NCBI GenBank assembly: GCA_009927485.1
Contig: RFMW01000104.1
Location: 1-34,732 of the forward strand
Origin: Sphingobacteriia bacterium
GTDB taxonomy: Bacteria; Bacteroidota; Bacteroidia; UBA7662
Reading direction: 5' to 3'
DNA: 34,732 bases
Part shown: in pieces, positions 28,040 through 34,732 of the stretch
How positions within the stretch are numbered: the first letter of the stretch is position 1
Layout of the letters: every line of letters starts with the position of its first letter
Notes under the pieces: model-generated
Database searches by the model: none
Told to the model about the DNA's origin: nothing
What the model saw: the letters and a program-made list of their open reading frames with translations, nothing else
Made by a program: the position numbers and the translations under genes

Positions 28040-28606
28040 ATGGCATCCACATCAGAATTTCGCAACGGCCTATGCCTCAAATTCAACAACGACATTTATC
28101 AGGTGGTTGAATTTCTGCATGTCAAACCCGGCAAAGGTGCAGCCTTTGTGCGTTCCAAACTCAAAAGCTTGACCAACGGCAGAGTTCTGGAAAACACCTT
28201 TCCCGCAGGAGCCAAGATCGATCCTGTCCGCGTTGAAACACGTGAATATCAATTCATTTACAAAGACGACCTGGGTTACCATTTCATGGATTCCGAGTCC
28301 TTTGAACAAAATTCTTTGGAAGAATTCAAAATCAATTCCCCTCAATTTTTACAAGAAGGTGCTGTTTGCCTTGTCCTCGTGAATACCGAGGATGAATCGG
28401 TCCTAACCTGCGAATTGCCCCATCACATCGAAATGACCGTTACCTACACGGAGCCTGGTTTGCGTGGCGATACGGCTTCAGGAACAGCCTTGAAAGCAGC
28501 TGTTGTGGACGATGGTCCTACGGTTCAGGTGCCTTTGTTTGTGAATCAAGGCGATAAGATCAAAATCGACACCCGTACCGGCGATTATGTGGAGAGGGTG
28601 AAGTAG
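28040..28606 (+). CDS. efp: Elongation factor P
   Basis: FRNGLCLKFNNDIYQVVEFLHVKPGKGAAFVRSKLKSL; three-domain length; C-term GDKIKIDTRTGDYVERVK. Confidence 0.97.
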   Translation: MASTSEFRNGLCLKFNNDIYQVVEFLHVKPGKGAAFVRSKLKSLTNGRVLENTFPAGAKIDPVRVETREYQFIYKDDLGYHFMDSESFEQNSLEEFKINSPQFLQEGAVCLVLVNTEDESVLTCELPHHIEMTVTYTEPGLRGDTASGTALKAAVVDDGPTVQVPLFVNQGDKIKIDTRTGDYVERVK

Positions 28607-28644
28607 CTTCGTGAAGCTTAACCGTTATCAAATCAAAAAAATCC

Positions 28645-29136
28645 ATGGAAATCAAAGAAATTCAAGAATTAATCCGTTTTGTCTCCAAATCAGGAGTTTC
28701 GGAAGTGGAAATCGAGAAAGAAGGTTTCAAAATTCATATCAAAACGGGGTCAACCATGCCTGGATCCCCGGTTTACGCCATTGCACCTGCACCTGCACCG
28801 GTTGCTCCCATGGCGCCAGCCTTGGCTCCAGCAACGACCACTGCTGCTGAACCGGCTTTGGCAAAATCGAATACCGCTGTATCACCCACTCCTTCAGGCA
28901 CCGTAGTCAAAGCCCCGATGGTGGGCACTTTTTACCGTTCCGCTGGACCTGACAAGGAAGCCTTTGTAAAGGTGGGTGATAAGGTCCAACAAGGGCAAAC
29001 ACTCTGCATCATAGAAGCCATGAAATTGTTTAACGAAATCGAAGCTGAATTTGGTGGAACCGTCATGGAAATTCTTGCAGAGAATGCAGCTCCGGTGGAA
29101 TTCGATCAACCCTTGTTTGTGATTGCGCAATCCTAA
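28645..29136 (+). CDS. accB: Biotin carboxyl carrier protein of acetyl-CoA carboxylase
   Basis: Pro/Ala linker and biotinylation motif [12 protein letters not shown]. Confidence 0.96.
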   Translation: MEIKEIQELIRFVSKSGVSEVEIEKEGFKIHIKTGSTMPGSPVYAIAPAPAPVAPMAPALAPATTTAAEPALAKSNTAVSPTPSGTVVKAPMVGTFYRSAGPDKEAFVKVGDKVQQGQTLCIIEAMKLFNEIEAEFGGTVMEILAENAAPVEFDQPLFVIAQS

Positions 29137-29145
29137 ATTCCTGTT

Positions 29146-30483
29146 GTGTTCAAGAAAATTCTCATCGCCAACCGTGGTGAAATTGCATTGCGAATTATTC
29201 GCACCTGCAAAGAGATGGGCATTCAAACCGTAGCGGTTTACTCCACAGCGGACAGGGACAGCCTTCATGTTCGCTTTGCGGACGAGGCCGTGTGCATAGG
29301 CCCTCCTAAATCCGCCGATTCCTACCTCAATATTCAACAGATCCTTGCAGCTGCAGAGATTACTAATGCAGACGCAGTTCATCCTGGGTATGGATTTCTC
29401 TCCGAAAATGCCCGTTTCGCGGAGGTCTGTCGGGATTATAACATTAAGTTTATCGGGCCTACCCCTGAATCCATTCGGAGCATGGGTGACAAAATCACCG
29501 CCAAGGAAACCATGAAAAAGGCGGGTGTTCCGACGGTCCCAGGATCCGATGGATTGTTAGGATCGGACGCTGAGGCCAAAGCCCTCGCCAAGGATATTGG
29601 ATACCCGGTGATTGTAAAGGCCACTGCTGGCGGTGGGGGCAGGGGAATGAGGGTGATTTGGAAGGAAGAAGAGCTCGTTCCTGCCATGGAATCGGCGCGC
29701 ATGGAAGCAGCCGCGGCCTTTGGAAACGATGGATTGTACATGGAGAAATACATCGAGGAGCCAAGGCATATTGAAATCCAAGTCGTTGGTGACCAATTCG
29801 GTAAGGCATGCCATCTCAGCGAACGCGATTGTTCTATTCAACGCAGGCACCAGAAGTTGATCGAAGAATCTCCTTCGCCGTTCATGACCGATGAGCTCCG
29901 AACGCGAATGGGAGAGGCTGCTGTTCGAGGAGCCATGGCTGTTCAATACGAAGGCGCTGGCACCATCGAGTTTTTGGTGGATAAGTACCGCAACTTTTAT
30001 TTCATGGAGATGAACACCCGAATCCAGGTGGAGCATCCGGTGACCGAGGAGGTGATCGATTACGATCTTATCAAAGAACAAATCAAAGTAGCCGCAGGCA
30101 TACCGATCTCTGGCAAAAGTTATATCCCCAACATGCACGCCATTGAGTGCCGAATTAATGCGGAAGATCCTTACAATGATTTTAGGCCATCGCCGGGTAA
30201 AATCACCACCTTGCATGTCCCTGGGGGTCATGGAGTTCGCGTGGATACCCATATTTATTCAGGGTATGTTATACCGCCTTATTATGACTCTATGATTGCC
30301 AAGTTAATTACCGTGGCTCAGACCAGGGAAGAGGCCATCGCGACCATGGAAAGAGCACTCTCTGAATTTGTCGTGGAAGGTGTGAAAACGACCATCCCCT
30401 TTCATCAAAAAATGCTTAAAGACCCTAACTTTCTTTCCGGAAATTTCAATACCCAGTATTTGAATCATTGGAAAATGTCATGA
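29146..30483 (+). CDS. accC: Acetyl-CoA carboxylase biotin carboxylase subunit
   Basis: [72 protein letters not shown] start. Confidence 0.97.
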   Translation: MFKKILIANRGEIALRIIRTCKEMGIQTVAVYSTADRDSLHVRFADEAVCIGPPKSADSYLNIQQILAAAEITNADAVHPGYGFLSENARFAEVCRDYNIKFIGPTPESIRSMGDKITAKETMKKAGVPTVPGSDGLLGSDAEAKALAKDIGYPVIVKATAGGGGRGMRVIWKEEELVPAMESARMEAAAAFGNDGLYMEKYIEEPRHIEIQVVGDQFGKACHLSERDCSIQRRHQKLIEESPSPFMTDELRTRMGEAAVRGAMAVQYEGAGTIEFLVDKYRNFYFMEMNTRIQVEHPVTEEVIDYDLIKEQIKVAAGIPISGKSYIPNMHAIECRINAEDPYNDFRPSPGKITTLHVPGGHGVRVDTHIYSGYVIPPYYDSMIAKLITVAQTREEAIATMERALSEFVVEGVKTTIPFHQKMLKDPNFLSGNFNTQYLNHWKMS

Positions 30484-31142
30484 GTCCGGTTGAACCCGTC
30501 CAGGTTTTCGCAGAATCTACGCCGAATCCTACCGTGATCAAATTGATCACCAACAGGGCTTTATTGCCCGGGCATTTGTTGGAGATTAACCGTGCCAACA
30601 ATTTTGGTTTGAGTCCATTAGGATCCAGATTGTTGGAGTTTGAAGAAATTATTTCGGTGATGATTTCCAATTCGTTCGTTTCTTTGACACGACAGCCTCA
30701 TGCTGAATGGTCTGATCTCACTGCGGTGTTGCGTGATTTCATGAGCCATTACTTGCAATCGGATTTGCCTATCGTGGACAAGGCCCTTTGGGAAATTCAT
30801 GGGTCTTCCTTGGCCATTGATGCTAGCAGTACCGTGGTGACCCGACTTGAAAATGATGGGAATGAATCTTTGGGCAACCACCCTGTAGCGGGTGGTTTCC
30901 AGCGAAACCCTCAAATTGAATCCAAAATCGAAGAAATCCTTAAGGATTATATACAACCAGCGGTAGAACAGGACGGGGGTGCGATTCAGTTTAAATCGTT
31001 CAACCCTGAGTCTGGACTTGTCAAGGTTGTGTTGCGCGGAGCATGCAACGGTTGTCCCTCCGCGTCGCTAACCCTCAAGGCCGGAATTGAAAACCTTCTG
31101 AGACGTATGGTTCCTGAGGTGAAAGAAGTCGTTGCGGATTAA
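30480..31142 (+). CDS. Nfu/NifU-family Fe-S scaffold protein
   Basis: Nfu N-domain ([16 protein letters not shown]) and C-terminal [22 protein letters not shown] (CxxC); ATGA overlap with accC. Confidence 0.92.
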   Translation: MSPVEPVQVFAESTPNPTVIKLITNRALLPGHLLEINRANNFGLSPLGSRLLEFEEIISVMISNSFVSLTRQPHAEWSDLTAVLRDFMSHYLQSDLPIVDKALWEIHGSSLAIDASSTVVTRLENDGNESLGNHPVAGGFQRNPQIESKIEEILKDYIQPAVEQDGGAIQFKSFNPESGLVKVVLRGACNGCPSASLTLKAGIENLLRRMVPEVKEVVAD

Positions 31143-31182
31143 CCTACGTTAAATAAAGCGATTACGGCTTATCCTCCTAAGG

Positions 31183-31239
31183 GATGAATCCAAAACTTAG
31201 CGATGAATCCAAAACTTAGTGATGAATCCACAGCTTAGT
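31183..31239 (+). repeat. Three tandem 19-bp repeats (GATGAATCCAMARCTTAGY) at the mutAB translation start
   Basis: Copies at 31183-31201, 31202-31220 and 31221-31239; copies 1 and 2 identical except last base; each contains an ATG. Confidence 0.95.
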
Positions 31240-34200
31240 GAAGATTTTTATCATCGTCTCCTCCATTCATGGGAAGCTGATGATTTTGAGGTAAATGCTG
31301 CACAAGCTTGGGGCATTTTGTGGGATAAGGAGTGCAAGGATCAGCAATTCAAATTCAATCGATGTTACCAAAATCGATTGGTATCTGCCTACGCAAGCAC
31401 TATGGAGTCTGCAGCGAAAGCGACTGTCTTGGGGTCTGATGCTGTGGAAGTTCCTGAGGCTTTGACAACCCATCGTCCCAAGGAAGGTTGGCGAATTGGG
31501 TCGTTAATTCCATGCAGCCAAGGCACATTGGCTTCCTTGATTCAGGAGGCTTTGGAGGGAGGGGCGGATGCTTTGGCCTTGGTGGGTGAACAGCCAACGA
31601 TTGCTGAATTTATGACTGCCTCTGTGGGAGTAGGTTGGAATTATTTATTGGCCGATTTTCGGGAATGGGACTACGATACTTCCCTGAATTTGTGGGAGCA
31701 TTGGTGCGTAAAAAGCGGTGTGGATCCATCGGAATTGGAATTGCAGGGTGAATTGTGGGGCTGCATTTCCTTATTAAATGCCCCAAGTGCTTCAGAATAC
31801 CAAGCTGCCTTGCGTGAATCCGTGTACAAAGCCGTTCGATTCGCCAAGAAATTTCCAAAGGCATCTCCTGTTTTGTTCAGGGAAGAAGCTTTGTTAAAGG
31901 TTGGATTGCATTCATGGGAAGCCATTGCGGTGATTTTAACCATGACGATGGACTGGTTAGAGGCGTGGGGTAAGGATGTACCCTTTCCGCCCCTGGCAGT
32001 CGAACGTTGTCCAGGGGTTCAGTTGATAGAAGAGCTTGCTTTGCAATCCGTTGTTAGCATGGCTTTTCAAGAGCTGTGTCCTACCTCCCTATCCGTTCGG
32101 CATATGGCCAGACCAAGATCCGCGGATACAGAAGGGTCAGAAGGTTCCCGTGAGCTGTTAGGCATGTCCATGGCTGTCCTGGCTTCTGCCTTGGGCGGTG
32201 CAAACACTATTTTTCTTCAGGACCTGCAGGGCACCTTGAAAGGGATTTCCAACAACGATCAACGTCGATTACCTCGGAATTTGCAACTTTTGTTAAGGGA
32301 TGAAGCCATGTTGGCCAAGTCTACGGGGTTGGTCCGCGGTGCGGCAACGGTGGTTGCCTTGGAGAAAGCCGCATGGGAGTCCGTTGCAGAGGTTTTGTCC
32401 CAAATTCAAAACCAAGGTGGCGCTTTTGCTTGGTTGAAGCAGCGCCTTGCTCCTACGGAATCCACGATCCTGCGCGATGAGGCATCCTTCTCCACGTATT
32501 CTTGGGTCAAGCAAGTTGCCGTCAAAATCCAATCGACTCCCAACGCCCTCGTTCCCCACTGGGAATCCGGTACAGCCCCCTATCTGCGAGGACCCTATGC
32601 GAGCATGTACACCCAAAGGCCATGGACCGTACGGCAATACGCCGGCTTCAGTACCGCAGCCGATTCCAATGCTTTTTACAAACGCAATCTGGCAGCGGGC
32701 CAAAAGGGTCTCTCGGTTGCCTTCGATTTACCGACCCATCGAGGGTACGATTCGGATCACCCACGAGCCGTAGCGGACGTAGGGAAGGCGGGCGTTGCCA
32801 TAGACTCGATTGAGGACATGAAATGTTTGTTCAAGGATTTGCCTTTGGACCAATTGTCGGTAAGCATGACCATGAACGGGGCCGTTGTCCCGGTATTGGC
32901 CTTCTTTGTTGCTGCGGCCCAAGAAAGTGGCGTAACCCCGGATAAGCTCACGGGAACGATACAGAACGATATCCTCAAGGAGTTCATGGTTCGCAACACT
33001 TACATCTATCCTCCTGCATACTCTATGCAAATTATTGCAGAGATTTTTCGGTATTGTTCCAAGAAAATGCCGAAGTTTAATTCCATCAGCATTTCCGGCT
33101 ACCATATGCACGAGGCGGGGGCTCCTGCCGAATTGGAATTGGCCTATACCCTTGCCGATGGCATGGAATATCTTCGATACGGAATGCAGGCGGGTTGGAC
33201 ATCGATGATTTTGCCCCAAGGTTATCCTTCTTTTGGGCAACAGGAATGGATTTTGTGAGCGAAATCGCCAAGCTTCGCGCGGGCAGGTTGTTGTGGTCCA
33301 GAATTACCAGGGAATTTGGGGCCAAGGATCCCAAATCCATGGCCTTGCGTACCCATTGCCAGACCTCAGGATGGAGCTTGACACGGCAGGATCCGTACAA
33401 CAACATCACCAGAACCTGTGTCGAAGCCTTGTCCGCGATCCTGGGGGGAACCCAAAGCCTGCACACCAATGCCCTTGACGAAGCTATTGCGCTCCCCACC
33501 GATTATTCCGCCAAAATCGCTAGAGATACCCAATTGTTCTTGCAACGGGATTCCGGTTTATGCCAATGGGTGGATCCTTTAGGTGGATCTTTGTTGTTGG
33601 AACAACGAACACAAGAATTGGTCCGCGGAGCCTTGATTCGAATCCAAGAAATTGAAGAATCAGGGGGAATGACTCGAGCCATGGAAAGTTCATTACCCAA
33701 ACGTCGAATTGAGGAAGCCGCTGCCATCAAACAGGCCCGTATCGATACGGCTGCGGAAATTATCGTGGGCGTGAATGCTTACCGCATGCCGGAATCGGCT
33801 ACATCCTTGGAGATTCCCTTGCTCAAGGTGGATCACCAAGCGGTCTTTGCCAACCAAAAGACCTCGTTGGAACATCTCCGTGCAACCCGCGATTCCAAGC
33901 GAGTGCAACAATGTCTGGAGGCTTTGACCGAATGTGCCCTTCGAATGAAAAAGGCTAGCGAATTGCAGGCCCAAGGACAGGCGGTACCCAACGAAGGCTA
34001 TGGTCTTATGGAATTGGCCGTTGAAGCGGCTTTGCAAAGAGCTTCCTTGGGTGAAATTTCCTCGGCTCTCGAGTTGGCGTTTGGCAGATATACCGCCAAG
34101 CCTTTTACTTTGCAAGGGGTTTATGCCCGTCAAATCATGAACGATCCTTCGTTTGAATCGGCGCGTATGGCGGTCGAGGCCTTTGAAAGCCAACAAGGTC

Positions 34201-34604
34201 GGAGGCCTCGAATCCTTGTGGCCAAACTGGGCCAAGATGGTCACGATCGTGGGGCCAAAATTATTGCCACAGGATTTGCGGATTTGGGTTTTGATGTGGA
34301 CTTGGGGCCATTGTTCCAAACCCCTGAAGAATGCGCCAAGCAAGCCGTCGAGAATGATGTCCATTGGGTGGGTGTTTCCTCCTTGGCCGCAGGACATTTG
34401 ACCTTGATTCCGGCCCTTATGCAAGCTTTGCGCCATCTTCATGCCGACCATATACGCGTGGTTGTGGGTGGTGTTGTTCCACCGGAAGATTATGATCCCC
34501 TCAAGCAGGCTGGAGTCCAATCGGTGTTCGGTCCCGGGACACGCTTATCTGAGGCGGCTATCGAAATTCTGCAAGGATGGATGAACAGGTCCGATTCTCG
34601 TTAG
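31222..34604 (+). CDS. Methylmalonyl-CoA mutase: MutA-like domain fused in frame to MutB with C-terminal B12 domain; frameshifted at about 33195
   Basis: N-half MutA-like ([17 protein letters not shown]...[10 protein letters not shown]); then [63 protein letters not shown]; a missing T at 33195-33196 restores [17 protein letters not shown]-term [30 protein letters not shown] (DxHxxG). Confidence 0.9.
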
Positions 34605-34635
34605 GGACAGGAATTCGATGAAAGCGATTTAGGGC

Positions 34636-34732
34636 ATGGATACGCAACAACGGTTGGAGGCTTTGATTCGCGGTGAGCGTTTGGCCCTTGCCAGAGCCAT
34701 AACCTTGGTCGAAAGTCGCAAGGCAGAAGATC
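34636..34732 (+). CDS. meaB: MeaB/ArgK-type GTPase (MCM chaperone), N-terminus, truncated by window end
   Basis: MDTQQRLEALIRGERLALARAITLVESRKAED matches the conserved MeaB N-terminus and follows mutAB. Confidence 0.8.
   Translation, partial: MDTQQRLEALIRGERLALARAITLVESRKAED

Noticed and set aside
29557-30252. 231-aa minus-strand ORF opposite accC
   Set aside because: Antisense to clear biotin carboxylase; low-complexity-like composition and no domain
33190-33200. Programmed -1 frameshifting in MutB
   Set aside because: No X-XXY-YYZ slippery heptamer in the zero frame; missing-base explanation is simpler
33693-34520. 275-aa minus-strand ORF opposite MutB
   Set aside because: Shadow ORF antisense to a well-supported conserved CDS; no recognisable motifs
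1-34732. CRISPR arrays, tRNA/rRNA genes, transposons or phage modules
   Set aside because: Scanned intergenic gaps; they are short and no repeat-spacer, cloverleaf, transposase or integrase signal was recognised by eye

Overview
Window from a Bacteroidota (Bacteroidetes-like) chromosome. Evidence: T9SS sorting domains, TAnnTTTG promoter-like motifs, no obvious Shine-Dalgarno usage, SecDF fusion, and the gene order pdxA-DUF177-rpmF-fabH-efp-accB-accC. It is almost fully coding with about 28 genes: outer-membrane/lipoprotein genes, a GT2 glycosyltransferase, DUF1003, T9SS proteins, an esterase, a GH13 amylase, cdd, secDF, DUF58, EamA, an LptF/G-type permease, mtgA, a GPx-crtW-TonB receptor cluster, HAD, VIT1/CCC1, M17 aminopeptidase, pdxA to accC, an Nfu/NifU protein, methylmalonyl-CoA mutase and the start of meaB. 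No tRNA, rRNA, CRISPR array or transposase was recognised. The most interesting candidate is a 133-aa ORF directly upstream of secDF. It has an N-terminal export signal/TM, a hydrophilic linker, and a hydrophobic C-terminus ending exactly ...LPTRAP-stop. This resembles SecM/VemP/RAPP-type translational arrest leader peptides that regulate Sec components, and structured RNA lies between it and secDF. Other points: an apparent single-ORF MutA::MutB fusion; a 19-bp tandem repeat that triplicates the mutAB start region; and three genes each interrupted by one same-polarity single-base deletion, probably sequence errors but worth checking.
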